Of a DNA stretch of 64,000 nucleotides, positions 22,724 to 34,234 are shown in pieces. Under the pieces are notes generated by a model. It saw only the letters and a program-made list of their open reading frames with translations. It was not told the DNA's origin and did not search any database. Source of the DNA: Anaspis maculata (lineage: Eukaryota > Arthropoda > Insecta > Coleoptera > Scraptiidae); contig OX421968.1 in NCBI GenBank assembly GCA_949128115.1, positions 55,011,423 through 55,075,422 on the forward strand. Direction: 5' to 3'. Every line of letters begins with the position of its first letter. The first letter of the stretch is position 1. Position numbers and translations under genes: made by a program.

Positions 22724-24421
22724 TCACTCAACACCGCCAGAAGCAGATCCGTCAAAGCAAGACCTGATCTGGCCAACAGAACAAGAGAATATGTCAATTC
22801 GATCCTGGACACTCGTATAATTAGAGCACATTTGATATATGGGAGAGGCCTTAAGAACATTAGTATTAGTAGTAGGGAGGTAAAACGTCTCGGTGCATCT
22901 TGAATTTACGCGTGGAACCCTGAACATCAATTTCTGCACCAAATTCTTGGAGTCGAGTAAACCATTGACAAGTTTAAAAAGAAAAACAATGGAATGCGAA
23001 CATCGTCTTGACTGTAGGCTGACGAACTGCGTCCGTGCCAGCAACATGTCCTGGGGACATCCCCTAGGAGGATAAGTACCCCAAGTTCTGAAATGCAAAA
23101 ACTTCAAGAATCGACGCTGAACTCTCTCGATAGCGGAAACGTGCACCGAATATAAAGGACTCCAAATGATAGAGGCATACTCAAGACGAGGCCTAACAAA
23201 TGTCGAGTAAAGGAGACAGGCAGTCTGAAGATTCGCAAAGGGCCTGACATTTCTCAAGACAAAACCCAAACTCCTGAAGGCAGCAGCAGTCACATCAGAA
23301 ATGTGTGGAACAAAAGTAAGCTGAGAATCGAAGCGAACCCCAAGGTCACGCACATCATTCGCCCTTGGCACCAAAACATCACCAATAGCGTAGTCAAACT
23401 GTAATTCATTTCTAGCTCTACAATACGAAACAATCGAGCATTTACTGGGATTAAGTGGTAGGTGATTCGTCTGACACCATCTCCTAACCCTGCCCAAATC
23501 AGCCTGAAGTCTCTCACAGTCAGCCACAGCACCTATTTCACTATACAACTTTAGGTCATCAGCGTACATCAGAAATCCAGCCTCAACACAGTCACTGATA
23601 TCATCAACATATATGTCAAAAAACAATGGTCCAAGCTTATTTCCCTGTGGCACACCAGAAGTCTGAGCAAACATCCGAGAACGAAAACCATTGCACTGCA
23701 CATACTGGAGCCTACCTGTCAAGAACGACTGTATTAGAGCCAGGAACTTAGGAGACAGACCGTACCAAGCCAGTTTCGTCATCAGTATGGAATGATCAAT
23801 TCTATCAAATGCCTTGGAAAAATCGGTGTAGACAACATCCACCTGCGCTCTCCTATCCAACCTCTCAGACAAGAACTGAGTGATCTCCATAAGGTTAGTT
23901 ACGGTGGACCGTCGTGGTATGAAACCATGTTGCCTGTCAGACAGCATAGGACCTACATGACATAAAATCTTACGGTGCATAAGGATCTCAAACACCTTAC
24001 TGAAATTACATCCTATGGCAATGGGTCTATAGTTTTCAACAACATTCCTTCTACCTTTCTTGAAAACCGGACACACTCGAGTCTCCTTCCACCTCCGCGG
24101 ATAGGCTCCCTCCCTCAACATGGTACTGAAAATCAACGATAGAGGCGCTGCGAGGACTGAGGCGCAATCTCGTACAAGATAAGAAGGAATCAAGTCAGGT
24201 CCTGCAGTAGATTTAGATGGGAGACTACGAATAGCCTCAAGAACCTCATCCTCAGAGACCATATCAAAATTGAGAACATCACCACGGCGTGAAAAACTCG
24301 AGAAACCGGGGTAAAGCGAAGCATTAGATGGAGAAGAGAAGGACTTGCTGAAATAATCGGCAAAGGAATCAACTATACTTGACGGTCCCCCAATATCAAT
24401 ATCCCCCTCTTCAGCCCTCAT
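22724..24421 (-). CDS. Jockey/I-group LINE reverse transcriptase, 5'-truncated but open
   Basis: An uninterrupted 565-residue frame covers a whole RT domain: SEDEVLEAIRSLPSKSTAGP near residue 56, WKETRVCPVFKKG and NYRPIAI near 110-135, HGFIPRRST near 165, the palm DFSKAFDRIDH near 200, SGVPQGNKLGP near 257, the YADD catalytic motif near 288, and a C-terminal thumb and tail. No endonuclease domain is present: upstream in frame there is a stop about 69 bases before the ATG, so the 5' end is lost. There are no internal stops or frameshifts in 1.7 kb, unlike the other LINEs here, so the insertion is young. The ATG is internal to the parent frame, not a native start. Confidence 0.93.
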   Translation of the reverse strand: MRAEEGDIDIGGPSSIVDSFADYFSKSFSSPSNASLYPGFSSFSRRGDVLNFDMVSEDEVLEAIRSLPSKSTAGPDLIPSYLVRDCASVLAAPLSLIFSTMLREGAYPRRWKETRVCPVFKKGRRNVVENYRPIAIGCNFSKVFEILMHRKILCHVGPMLSDRQHGFIPRRSTVTNLMEITQFLSERLDRRAQVDVVYTDFSKAFDRIDHSILMTKLAWYGLSPKFLALIQSFLTGRLQYVQCNGFRSRMFAQTSGVPQGNKLGPLFFDIYVDDISDCVEAGFLMYADDLKLYSEIGAVADCERLQADLGRVRRWCQTNHLPLNPSKCSIVSYCRARNELQFDYAIGDVLVPRANDVRDLGVRFDSQLTFVPHISDVTAAAFRSLGFVLRNVRPFANLQTACLLYSTFVRPRLEYASIIWSPLYSVHVSAIERVQRRFLKFLHFRTWGTYPPRGCPQDMLLARTQFVSLQSRRCSHSIVFLFKLVNGLLDSKNLVQKLMFRVPRVNSRCTETFYLPTTNTNVLKASPIYQMCSNYTSVQDRIDIFSCSVGQIRSCFDGSASGGVE

Positions 24422-24509
24422 TGTGGTTGTGGGTAGGTACCTGGGTAAGGGGTGAGGATGATCGAGAAACGATGAACTCAGTCCTTATTCACATTGGTTG
24501 TATTATCAT

Positions 24510-24900
24510 TTTGTCATTCGTCCAGATCTTCCTAGATAAACTGGAAGTTCCAGAACTCCACTGTTTTCTCAATTCAGACCCTCTGCCTCCTCAATAACAC
24601 CCGATATCATTGGTTTAGATTTTTTTGAGTAATTTCCCCATTGCTCGTAAAATCATATCTTATGGGAACCGCAAATTCCGGAATTTCACTGCGTTTTCTT
24701 GATTTTGACCCCCAGCCCCCTTTAGAATAACCCCCAATTAATTAATTTAGATTTTCCAAAATTATTTCTCGATTATTATTTTGTTCAGATTTTATGAGAT
24801 AAAAAAATTCGGAATTTTTATTTATTTTCTCAATTTCGACCCCCAACCCCCTTGATAACTACCCCAATTCACAACTCGGATTTTTTTATTTATTTTTCTC
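24510..24900. repeat. Three degenerate tandem copies, about 130 bp each
   Basis: The phrase CTCAATT..GACCC followed by C-rich sequence occurs at about 24570, 24698 and 24829. The intervals of 128 and 131 bp each contain a GGAATTTC/AATAACCCC context. No coding signal. Confidence 0.7.
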
Positions 24901-25855
24901 ATGATCATGAGTTTGATTTGAACCAGTTTCATGAATTTCAAAAAAATTTAAACTATTCCCAATTTTGGCCTTATTAGGGGTGTAGGGGAAAAACTGTTCA
25001 TAGGAGGGGTCCAATTTTTCAGGAATATATTTCTTGAATCAAGATCTACAACATATAAAAAATTTAGCCAAATTCACCGAAACCACTTTTTCATAGAAAA
25101 CGTGCGGGGTCCTTTCCTAAAATCAGTACCATTTTAGAAGTTGTTCATTCAATTTTGAGCAAAAAGTTGCTCCTGCAAAATTTCGATAGGAAGCTTACTT
25201 TTTGAGATAATTCAGTTTGAAGATTTCTAGTCGATCTTGCAACTTCTCATAATTTTAATTGCATAAAATTTGCATTGCTACATCATTGGGGATAATCAGT
25301 TCTAAATTTACACAATTGATGTTGAGATCATCAAGTATCATAACGTAAGAACGATTTTGATTTAAACAATCCAGTGGCGTAGAATTAGGGGTTTTTCTTA
25401 CTCACATCCACTCATCTTCTACGCCACTGGATATTTTTCTAGATTTTTTTTCATTTGTCTCTCGATTTAGAACAAAAAGTTGCTCGTGTGAAATTTTGAT
25501 TAGAGGCTTTGTTTTCGAGTTATCTAAATTTAAAACTTTGAGATCAATAAACCGTAAAATTCAAGTCCCTGCTATTTAGAAGCAGATAGGTACATGACTG
25601 GAGAACCAAAATAATTGTAACATACATTGACTGACATGCAATTTTGTCTTCCATCCCGGCTTCTGTAGCGCTAATGAAATTTTTTTCCTACTTTAACTTT
25701 CTTCAAAATTGATGAACTCTTATATCAAAATAATTATAGGTATGAACTCACACAACGTAATTAAAATCATTGTGTAGAATCAAAAGAAAGGGGTACATAA
25801 ATCAACATGAATAATTGGAAAGAAGATTGATTGAGGGGTTTGCTGTTTTGCTCGA
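24901..25855. repeat. Arm related to P15, with a 16 bp hairpin
   Basis: The phrases at 25140-25260 (CAAAAAGTTGCTCCTGCAAA, GAAGCTTACTTTTTGAGATA) and 25520-25850 closely match 60380-60930 in P15. ATCCAGTGGCGTAGAA at 25369-25384 is mirrored at 25417-25432, and similar hairpins occur at about 60475 and 61085. Homology ends near 25856. Confidence 0.7.
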
Positions 25856-26035
25856 TATTGTCAAGGGTCAAGATTGCCCTTGAGCGTCGGGGGTTGAAAG
25901 CAGCGAACTTAATGAACGACATTCTGGTGGCCAAAGAGGGGAGGGATCCCAGAACCAAAAGGCCAAGGAAAAAGTCGGCAACGTCATCCAGGCCGACGAT
26001 CCGGTCAACTTTTTGCAACTTCGCACATAGCCCAT
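25856..26035 (+). other. GC-rich, coding-like block of unknown origin
   Basis: The base composition differs sharply from the flanks, and homology to the P15 arm stops exactly where it begins. A plus-strand frame has IALERRGLKAANLMNDILVA and a basic stretch; another frame has EKVGNVIQADDPVNFLQL before a stop. I do not recognise either. It may be a captured exon piece. Confidence 0.35.
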
Positions 26036-26329
26036 AGCTAGGTACTTACTTCATGTATATGGGGGGGGGTCCGGTGTTCGCGGAAACTTTGGCAATCGAT
26101 AGGGATTAAAACAAGTGAGTATGCCTTCACGTGCGTGAGTCTCAGTAGCGCATTTTCTCAAAGAGGCATATTGTGAACGTGAAGAAATTTGGTTGAAGGA
26201 GAAACACCATTCCTTGCCCACTTCCTTCATTCGAAACTCATTGTGATATTTTGTTATCAGAATGGGATACTTGCCAATGAAATAGATTTGAATGAAAATT
26301 CTTTCACCCATCAATATTTTTTTGTTTGA

Positions 26330-27520
26330 GGGCGGGAGCTGGGAGCGGCGACTAATGAACAGTAGTCTATTCTTTCCAATTTTTAGTCGGCTATCCATAT
26401 AGCGAAAGAGTTAGGTCGCTATATCTTCGGGTTCATGTTTTTCATTTATCTCTTACTTTGAGGGCAGCGTGTGGGGGTGGCAGCATTCGGCAAAGTAACT
26501 GTTGCACAGTTTGAGTTAGGAGTTTCTTAATGTTTAAGGAAATATGACAATCAGTGAAAATTGTGAAAGTTACATTTTTTTTGTTTGGGGGCGGGAGCTG
26601 GAGGCGGCGACTAATCAGAAATGGCATATCTGTTCTCATATTTAGTCAGCTATCTATATAGCGGAACAATTAGATCGCTATGTCTTCAGGGTTATGTTTT
26701 ACATTTATCTCTTACTTTGGGGGCGGCGTGTGGGAGCGGCAGAGTTTGGCAAAGAAATTCTCTCACAGTTTGAGTTGTAAGTTTCTGAATGTATGAGGTA
26801 ACATTAAAATGTAAATCAGTGGAAATTATTGAAAGTTGCACTTTTTTTCATCTGGGGGTGGAAGTTGGAAGCGGCGCCATATCAGAAGTAGCCTTTTCTT
26901 TCCCAGTTAGCTATCCATGTAGCAAAAGAATTTGATCGTTATGTTTTCGGGTTCATGTTTTTCATTCATCTCTCACTTTGAGGGCAGCTTGTGGGGGCGG
27001 CAGCATTCGGCAAACCAACTGTTGCACAGTTTGAGTTGGGAGTTTCTAATTTCTAAATGTAAGGGAAATATGACAATCAGTGAAAATTGTGGAAGTTGCA
27101 TTTTTTTCGTTTGGAGGCGGCAGCTGGAGGCGGCGGCTAATTAAAAGTGGCCTATCTTTTTCCAATTTCAGTCAGCTATCAATATAGTGGAAGAATTATA
27201 TCGCTATGTCTTCAGGTTCATGTTTTTCATTCATTTCTCACTTTGGGGGCGGCGTGTGGGAGCGGCGGAGCTTGGCAAAGAAATTCTTGCACAAGTTAAG
27301 TCAAGAGTTTGTAAATGTTCGAGGTAACATCATTATCAACTGAATCAGTATAAATTGTTGAAAGTTGCACTTTTTTCTTTTGGGGGCGGAAGCTGGAGGC
27401 GGCGCCATCTCAAAAGTAGCCTATCCTTTCCCATTTTTAGTCAGCTATTTATATACCGAAAGAATCAGATCGCTATGTCTTCGGGTTTATGTTTTTCATT
27501 TTAAAGTGATTGGGGGCGGT
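26330..27520. repeat. 262 bp satellite with alternating A/B monomers
   Basis: The phrase TCGCTATGTCTTCGGGTTCATG begins units near 26413, 26674, 26935, 27201 and 27469 (spacing 261-268). Units 1 and 3 share GGCAGCATTCGGCAAA and ACTGTTGCACAG. Units 2 and 4 share GGGAGCGGC.GAG.TTGGCA, AAGAAATTCT and GGCGGCGCCAT. So the repeat is a two-monomer higher-order unit of about 525 bp. Each monomer also holds a GGGGGCGG.AGCTGGAGGCGG block. Confidence 0.9.
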
Positions 27521-27830
27521 CTTTAGCAGTTTTTTCATGTCGGCGGCGCATATTGAAGACGGAATGTTTCTTGGCTTACGTTTATGAGTGGCAGCTATGT
27601 ATTATTCAAAAAATGAGAACACCAGAGCATCAGGTCTGGTAGAAAGTGCAAAATTACGTTATTTCAAGTTTATCGGGAGTGGTTTTCTCTATGTTGGCGG
27701 CGCAATATAGACATCCAATATAGCCTAGCCCTCCTTTGGGAGTGGCAGCTATGTAACAGCGAAAAAATTAGAAAGCTAGGTCGTCTAGTTTGGGAGGAGT
27801 TCGAGGAACGGACGGACGGACGGACAAAGC
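27521..27830. repeat. Degenerate continuation of the satellite and GGAC run
   Basis: Two looser units share GTCGGCGGCGCA/GTTGGCGGCGCA and GAGTGGCAGCTATGTA at about 27540 and 27690. A (GGAC)4 run lies at 27813-27828. No coding signal. Confidence 0.6.
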
Positions 27831-27879
27831 GGTTGCAATAGCGATTTTCATCAAGATGGAAAATGCGCTAAAAATTAAT

Positions 27880-28120
27880 AGAATTTCCTTCAAACACTCC
27901 GTCCAAAAATATACAATACTTGACCAAGACAGCCCTTCAAAGTTGACATTGAAAAATCTTTTTTTGCATAACTTTGGAACCGTTGAACAGATTTTGTTCA
28001 AATTTAATCCAAAGTTTACTAAAGTATGTTTCTATTGTATGATGATAACGCATTTCATCAAACATTTTTAGGGGCGTAGATAATATAGTGACCTTCCCCT
28101 TTTCCCTTTATTTTTTACCT
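27880..28120. repeat. Partial arm of the P4/P7 family
   Basis: CCCTTCAAAGTTG, GCATTTCATCAAACATTTTT and AGGGGCGTAGATAATA match the P4 and P7 arms. Only one arm is present, so the element is truncated. Confidence 0.7.
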
Positions 28121-28122
28121 AA

Positions 28123-28323
28123 GAGAAGAAAGTTACTAATATTGTTACTGTAAAAAGTGCTGTTGATTCTGGCGTATATGACACAGTCACCCTTGACCAT
28201 TCTCTCACTGGGATGTATTCTCGCAATCGCATTGCAGAGGCTGGGACATGGGCTGGGGACCCCTGTTACCTTGGAGACTACGTCAGATGTCGAGCTGTTG
28301 TCATTTTTGTCGGCCTATCCTAA
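28123..28323 (+). pseudogene. Coding-like fragment homologous to phrases in P5
   Basis: The frame is open from 28123 to TAA at 28321-28323: TNIVTVKSAVDSGVYDTVT, then GMYSRNRIAEAGTWAGDPCY and GDYVRCRAVVIF. The first part matches translations of both arms of P5 ([20 protein letters not shown]), with silent and conservative changes that suggest past coding. I do not recognise the protein. It could be a relic transposon or gag-like frame. Confidence 0.4.
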
Positions 28324-28454
28324 CCTAACCCATTGTCAGTGTCATTTCAAAAGTCGAATTATTCATGACGCTTGACTCTATCGACAAAAGTTTCTATTTA
28401 CGTGGACCTTAATCTAGATACAGTCCCTAGAGGTCCCCACCCACCCCAGCGCAC

Positions 28455-31285
28455 TCTAGCCCGAAGCAGGACAACTTGACGCCGGCCGACTTGACGCGGG
28501 ACAACTTGCCGCGAGACAGCTTGACGCCAGGACAACTTGACGCGGGACAACTTGACGCCAGAACAACTTGACGTTATAGGAGTTATTATAATTTCGGGAC
28601 CCTAGTTGGCCACTTTGTGTCTTTTTGTCCCCCAATAGGCCCCCTTGTGTTTTTCTGTGGTTTTTCGGAATTAGCAAGCCTCTTATGCCTACTTGTGTTG
28701 TGTCTTGTCTTATGTTTTTGAGTCCCAATGACCTTAGTTGTGTCTTACTGTATAACTCGAAGTCACAACCCTCATGATGAGCCCCCTACTTGTGTCTTCG
28801 TGTTATTTTCGAAACTACTGGAGCCACTTTGTTTTTCCATAGTGTTTTTAAGAACCCTGATAACCCGAACCCCCTCGATGACCTTCTTGTGTTTTTGTGT
28901 GAAGCTCTAAATCCTATTGAGCCCTCTTGTATCTTCTTGTGCTTTGGAACCCTGCCGGCCCCCATTCTTTCTTGCTGTGTCAATCTAAGCCATGTGTCTA
29001 TGGCGACGCTCCCAGCCCCGCAATAAGCTCCATTTTGTCTTCTTATGTCTTGGAATCCTAGCGGTCCTCGTTGTGTCTTGCTGTGTTTATCGGAGACCCA
29101 ACGGACCCCCGTTGTCTGTATTTGTCGTTGATCGTTGAACCTGAGAATCCCCCTTGTGTCTTCATGTGGTGTTGTGTGAAGCCCTGATAAACCCCCTTGT
29201 ATCTCCTTATGTTTCTAGTCCTATATGGCGCCCCCTCGCGCGCCCCCATTATGCCTTGTTTTGTCAATCAAAGCTCCAATGGGCCTTTTTGTGTCTTGGA
29301 TGTGTCATTTCGACGATGAGCCCCCTCAGGTTTTCTCTGGTTTTCGGAAATAGCGAACCCCCTCATGCTCACTTTTCTCATGTTTTGGAGTTCTAGCGAC
29401 CCATCAAGTCTTGCTGTGTCAATTGGAGCCACCCTTCTGTCTTTATGTACCGTATTGTGCCCGATAACCCCCTTGTATTTTCTTCGCAGTTTCGGAACAC
29501 TATCGACCCCTTTTGTATATTTTTTTACTTTGGAGCCTCACCAGCTCCAATTGTGTCCTTTTGTGTTGTTTCGGGCCCCAATGCACCCTTTAATGTTTTC
29601 TCAAGGTTTTCGGAAGTCCAAGCGGCCCACTCATGTCTTCTTGTGTTTTGAAGTTCTAGAGGCCCTCATTGTGCTCTGATGTGTAATTCGGAACCCCAGT
29701 GAACCCCCTTGTGTCTTTATGTGTCGTTTCGACTCCCGATGAGTCCTTTTTTGTCATTTTCTTTGAATGTTTTCTTACTCCATTCTCACAAAATCCCTGG
29801 CGCAAATCGTCCGGGGTCAAGTTGTCCCGGCGTCAAGTTGGTCGAAGCAGGACAGCTTGACGTCGGCCATCCTGACGCGGGACAAGTTGACGCCAGGACA
29901 GCCTAACGCGTGCACAATTTGATGTGTCGTTTCAAGCCTTGACGAGCCCCCTTATTGTGTCTTCATGTTGCTTTTGGAACTCCATCAAGCCACAATCTAT
30001 CTTCTCAGATTTTGTAGTTCTAGAGCTCTTCTTTGTCAATCGGAGCCCTGATGAGCCCCCGTGTCTTTCTGTGTCATTTCGAGCCCCGCTGAACCCCCTT
30101 GTGTTTACTTGAGGTGTTCGGAGTTCTGAGGAGCCCCCTGTATGTCATCCTATGTTTTGGAGCTCAAGCGGCTCCCATTTTGTCTTGCTGTGTTAACTCG
30201 AAATTCCAGTGAATTCTTTTGTGTATGTATATAATAATAATAATAATAATAACAATTTATGTCGTTTATGTCGTATATGTCGTTTTGAGCCCTGATGAGC
30301 CCCCTTGCGTGTTCATGTTGCCTCAGGAATCGTAGTATCTACCCTTTATGCCTCCATATGGCGTTGTAAGCACCCTTATACAGAGCCCAATTGGACACTC
30401 TTGTTCTAAGCCCCTCGTGATTTTTCGCTCCTCCAGAATTTCAGTAAGCCCCCCTGTGCTTTCTTCGATTGTTAAAAGCCCTGCTGGCCCCCTTGTTTCT
30501 TCAATGTCAATTGAAGCCCTGCTAAGTCCCGTTACATTTTTCCGTCGCTTTCGAAGCTTCAGTAAACACATTTGGAGCCCTATATCGGGAGCCCCCGTGT
30601 GTCCTCAACCTCAAGTACCGTTTGGAGCCCTGGTGAGTCTCTCTATGTTGTTTCACGTGTTTAGAACTCCCGTGAGTCTCTTTTGCCTACTTGTATAATT
30701 CAAAGAACTATTGAGCCCCCTTGTGGCTTCAATGTCTTTTGAAGTCCTGATGAGCCCCCTTGCAATTTTCCGTATCTTCGGGAGCTTTCAAGCAATCGAA
30801 AGCACACTGTGTTTTCGTCTGGTATTCGAAGCCCTACTTGGTCCGCTTATGTCCTCATTCATATGCCCAAAAAGCCCTCTTTTGCTTTCATGTGTTGTTC
30901 ATAGCCCCATTGGACCCCATTGGGTCTTCAATAATGGTGTTCGAACCCCTGCTGAGCCCCCTTGCATTTTTTCCATTTACATTTAGTAGGCACTCTTGTG
31001 GCTTCGTTCGGTATTCGAAGGTCTATCGGGCCTTTGCATTTTCCCTTGGCTTTCGTAACTTTAGTAAGCACCTGTGTATGCCTCCAGTGATACTCGGGGT
31101 CCTATAGCTCCAACTGGTGTTAAGTTGTCCCGACGTTAAGTCGGCTAGCGGCTGCTTTAAAATTCTTGGCGTCCAGTGTCAAGTTGTCCCGGCGTCAAGT
31201 TGTCCCAGCGTCAAGTCGGCCGCTTTAAAATTCCTGGCGTCAAGTTGTCCCGCGTCAAGTTGTCATGTACGCCTCTAGCCGGAGC
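28455..31285. mobile_element. Foldback-like element with minisatellite ends and core
   Basis: The left end (28462-28575) is an array of GGACAACTTGACGC units. The right end (31112-31268) is the same array inverted, GCGTCAAGTTGTCC, and a third inverted block lies at 29803-29925. Between them runs a degenerate 55-65 bp repeat containing GAGCCCCCTTGTGTCTTC.TGTG for 2.5 kb. CTCTAGC flanks both outer arrays in opposite orientation. Long terminal inverted repeats made of short tandem repeats are known from foldback elements. Open frames on both strands follow from the repeat, not from a gene. Confidence 0.7.
30230..30253. repeat. AAT microsatellite
   Basis: About seven AAT/AAC units lie within the foldback-like element. 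Confidence 0.9.
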
Positions 31286-31887
31286 AAAATCGTCCATGGC
31301 TCCCATTGTGCATGCATCAACTACAAAATGCTCTGTGAGTGGAAAAAACCACTTGTCTTTTCCTAATCTTTGGGATTGGATCCCTCGCTATTCCGGCGGT
31401 CATTCGAGTCTCCAGGATTCGATATCATTTCCTTTTTTGTTTTGTTAAAGTTATGTGCCACTTCATTCACTTCACTTTACAGCCGTTTTCCCCAAAATCA
31501 AAACTGAGGAAATCAGAACTACCATAACTAACATTAGCTTGCCTACTCACCTCAAATAATTAAAAAGACCGACAGATTGAGGTTCCTGATTCCTGAACTC
31601 ATCAGTAAAACAGCTAATCTTTCTTTAAGAAGAGAGGCATTAATTTCAAAGAAATACATGTGTTTTTTTTATTTAGGAACTATTTATTGTGTGAAAACCA
31701 AATACGCGACTGCCCGATTGGCTGCCTACCCTGTCATACATGTCTGGGACCGTCGCTACATGAGTATTCTTGAATTTTCATTACTAGGCCATTGAAAGTG
31801 GTGTTTTTGATATGTTTTTCTAAGTTTCAAATCCAAATATCTCAAAAATGAAGCATCTATCAAAATTTTGCAAGAGTAGATACTCAG
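31286..31887. other. No gene; trailing repeat arm
   Basis: From about 31795 the phrases CCATTGAAAGTGG and AATTTTGCAAGAGTAG belong to the P4/P7 arm type. The remainder is unrecognised. Confidence 0.45.
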
Positions 31888-32887
31888 AAGAATCTAGGAG
31901 ACAAGCAAATTCAGACGATTTCTAAATCATCATAACTTTTGATTGCCGTCAGCGATTTCATATCGGTTTTCAGTGTTCGATAGCCCAATCCTTCGTTTTT
32001 ATACCTTGATCACGTCGAATACGAACAATGTTTTATAAAGTTCCTACAGGGTGATCAATGGAACAGTGTAAAATTGCCGAAAGTTCAGTACGAGCGCTAT
32101 TTCCCAAAAACAATTCCATGCATTCCATCCATATGCATTCCAATAGCACAGCTATGAAGACTGGTGCTTCAGCTCCAGTAAAGTTTTTGAATTTTGAGAA
32201 TCGAAGGTAAATTGCCAAAGATATTGATCATTATTTTGTGCCGCCATGTGTAACTTCCAAGAAAGTGATCCGATTTCATTAAAACTTGGATCACACTCAT
32301 GTCTGGTTTGAATAATTGGAATTTCAATGTCAGATGTCTTTTTCAGTCACTTTCAAGCCGCTACATTGAACTTTTATCTAAATGATTCGATTCTAGTGTT
32401 TCAAGTTTCATTCAAATTGAATCATTCATGTAAAAAGTTCAATATGGCGGCTCGAAAGTGATATTTGACTTTGAAATTCCAATTACTTGAACCAGACATG
32501 AGTGTGTTCCAAGTTTCAATGAAATCGGATGACATTTTTCTTTCTTGGTAGTTCAACATGGCGGCACACAATGATCAATATCGTGTTGGCAATTCACCTT
32601 CGGTTTTCAAAATTCAAGGACGTTACTGAAGCTGAAACACTGATCTTGAAATACATGAAATTTTTTTTGGGAAATTGCGCTCGTACTGAACTTTAGGCAA
32701 TTTTACACTGTTCCATTGATCACCCTGTAGCAACCTTATAAAAAATTGTTCGTATTTGACGTGATCAAGGCATGGAAACGAAAAATTGGGCTATCGAACA
32801 CTGAAAACCGATATGAAATTGCTGACGGAAATCGAAAGTTATGATGATTTTAGAAATTGTCTGAATTTGCTTGTTCCCTAGATTCTT
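31888..32887. mobile_element. Palindromic element P6, 1.0 kb
   Basis: AAGAATCTAGG at the left is mirrored by CCTAGATTCTT. The arms continue with GCAAATTCAGACGATTTCTA and CAGGGTGATCAATGGAACAG and the mirrors of both. The centre is near 32390, and inner arms around 32220-32350 and 32440-32580 also mirror each other. No transposase. Confidence 0.88.
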
Positions 32888-32899
32888 TTGATGTGTGTA

Positions 32900-33596
32900 G
32901 TTTAACCGTACCGGGTAGTGGGTCAAGAATTTGGACCAGTTATTTAGAATTTTTGACAGGTTAACCGGTCAACTGCAACACTTATCTCCCGTTATTTTGC
33001 TAAGAAATAGTCAGCACTCAGTATACATCGGATCAACTGAAAAACCAGGCAAAAAACTGATAGAAAGCCGTGACCATTCTTTAATTGGTTAAGCGTAACC
33101 GATCTCCATAGGTTAGCTGTGACAGATTTTTTGACCAGTTATTCGTAACCGGTTTTTGAGCGGTTGATCGTAACCGGTTTTTACCCATTCAAGCGTGACT
33201 GGTTTATGACAGGTCAACTGGTTAAACCATGACCGGTTCTGATCCGGTTATTGCTCAAGAATCTGGACCGGTTCTTTTAAATTTATAATCGGTCAACTAT
33301 AACAGGTATAGAGCACTACTCAAGTATTAATTTGTTCGGTTAACCTTGACCGACTTTGAACCAGTTATTTTGATCGGTTTATGAACGGATTGCCGATGAC
33401 CGGTTTTTATCTTTGGCCGATTTTTAACTTGAACGGTAATTCGCAACTGGTTTTTCATCGGCTAATCGTAACCGGTTTTGGGTCGATAAACCGTGAGCGG
33501 TACTTGACCGGTCAAGTGTAACCGGTTATTAGGTGGGGAACCGGTTATTTTAAAAATTTTAGCGGTTAACCTTGACCGGTTGACAACACTGCTCGT
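32900..33596. repeat. ACCGGTTA-rich array, hAT-like terminus
   Basis: More than 25 degenerate copies of (T)AACCGGTTA/GACCGGTT occur in both orientations. The right end, reverse complemented, reads CAGTGTTGTCAACCGG, like a hAT end. The same motif clusters at 49445-49620 and 53780-54079. hAT elements are known to carry subterminal binding-site repeats, so this is probably one such end region. Confidence 0.6.
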
Positions 33597-34232
33597 CATA
33601 ATCTGTTGGATAGGAGAAAATACTGTGTTAAATTTTTGTTGCATATTTAGGTACGCAGAGCGGCCCTCTGAGGTACCTAAGGAACCTACGAGGCACGTAT
33701 ATGCCATTGTGGCGGAGGTAGTACCAGTACCAGTCTGAATAACAAAAACTTTGGGTACCTATTTATTATTTATCTATTTATTCATTTATTATTTACATCC
33801 TGATTTTACATTATAACTTGAATGTGTATTTTCAACTTACTTGTGATGATTTTCATGGTGGTGTTTTTTACGATATACGATGACGCTGACTAAATAAAAG
33901 AGAATTAAGTGGTCCAAAATATAAAATGGGACATTTGGAGAACTTTTATCGAGAAGGGGGTTGTAGTAAAGAATTTTGAAAGCATTTTTTCAGACGGAGA
34001 ATTCAATTTTCTTCAATTTGATGAATCATAAGGTAGGTGGTGTCATTTGAAATTTCAAAGTTTGGATGGATAGGGGCGAGGGGACTGAAGGTAGAAATTT
34101 GTCAATGTATTTTTTCCATGTCCCCTTCGACATAAAAATCGACCTTTTTTTGCTCCGAAGAAATATTCACTAGAAATCGGGAGTTATTGGGGGTGGATAG
34201 TTTTCAAATGATCACCCGGTCATTTTATGTGA
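33597..34232. other. No feature recognised
   Basis: AT-rich sequence with a TATTTATT-rich patch at about 33760-33800. No coding or inverted repeat signal was seen. Confidence 0.4.
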
Positions 34233-34234
34233 TA

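Noticed and set aside
28309..28332. Insect telomere repeat (CCTAA)
   Set aside because: Only two clean units and one imperfect unit; this is within chance and not an array.
28728..31107. Many 60-116 codon frames as small secreted or membrane proteins
   Set aside because: They repeat with the 55-65 bp minisatellite and occur on both strands.
26330..31285. CRISPR array
   Set aside because: The genome is eukaryotic, and the units are tandem satellites without unique spacers between identical repeats.
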